Of a DNA stretch of 6,124 bases, positions 6,095-6,124 are shown piece after piece. Origin of the DNA: CAIUVD01 sp044338255 (GTDB lineage Bacteria; Planctomycetota; UBA11346). How positions within the stretch are numbered: the first letter of the stretch is position 1; every line of letters begins with the position of its first letter. The notes under the pieces are model-generated. The model saw only the letters and a list, made by a program, of their open reading frames with translations, had not been told where the DNA came from and made no database searches. The position numbers were made by a program, and so were the translations under genes. The stretch is from positions 1 through 6,124 of the forward strand of contig JBIILZ010000167.1 of NCBI GenBank assembly GCA_044338255.1. Direction: 5' to 3'.

Positions 6095-6124
6095 TAGCGG
6101 TACTCGGTGAGCGCCCCGGCGGGG
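5974..6124 (-). CDS. C-terminal part of an unidentified minus-strand gene (partial)
   Basis: Reading leftward from the window end, the minus strand gives protein-like sequence beginning PAGALTEYRYYTALN and passing through INAQLDGWLSQIAQ. In these 35 codons 31 end in G or C, a stronger coding signal than either plus-strand frame across 6020-6124. After GWLSQIAQ (about 6019) the frame continues through the complement of the methyltransferase fragment to a TGA at 5974-5976, so the native C-terminus is probably missing and the stop borrowed. I do not recognise the family. It could be a gene on an inserted mobile element, a product of rearrangement, or a contig-joining artefact. The remainder lies outside the window. 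Confidence 0.4.
   Translation of the reverse strand, partial: PAGALTEYRYYTALNSADPTRINAQLDGWLSQIAQTTTTHGAARPGRWI

Noticed and set aside
6092..6100. A seventh direct repeat (TAATAGCGG) near the window end
   Set aside because: It lacks the following CAGTCA, is far out of the 22-bp register, and lies in the minus-strand coding segment.

Overview
The window is GC-rich bacterial DNA whose genes use ATG starts, Shine-Dalgarno sites and tight 4-bp overlaps. Codon use and protein style suggest a proteobacterium (beta or gamma), but no gene fixes the taxon. The content looks like an accessory or defence island and not core genome.

Layout. Positions 1-325 hold the end of one reading frame and a small, apparently frameshifted ORF that I do not recognise. 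Positions 326-630 are a more AT-rich leader with two TATAAT-like boxes and two imperfect palindromes. From 631 to 5460 runs a plus-strand operon of four genes: a 70-aa excisionase/MerR-type helix-turn-helix protein, a 139-aa DUF1232 (YkvA-like) protein, a 1025-aa SNF2/DEAH-family helicase, and a 376-aa class II Fic protein with a C-terminal helix-turn-helix. All three junctions are ATGA overlaps, so the four proteins are probably translationally coupled.

The Fic gene is followed by a 200-bp AT-richer spacer. It carries two triplets of about 22-bp direct repeats (core AGCGGCA) around a centre with two small palindromes. Immediately after the last repeat starts an ORF resembling the N-terminus of the large adenine methyltransferases found beside such helicases. 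Its similarity appears to stop near 6020. From there to the window end the sequence reads best as the C-terminal part of an unrelated minus-strand gene, so the methyltransferase is broken by an insertion, a rearrangement or an assembly join.

How the genes may work together (inference): helicase plus methyltransferase recalls DISARM-, BREX- and other helicase-methylase defence systems. The small HTH protein would control the operon. The Fic enzyme, which keeps its catalytic motif and its inhibitory motif, could be a regulator or an abortive effector. The DUF1232 protein has no known role here. The repeat array between the helicase/Fic block and the methyltransferase is the least explained part of the window.
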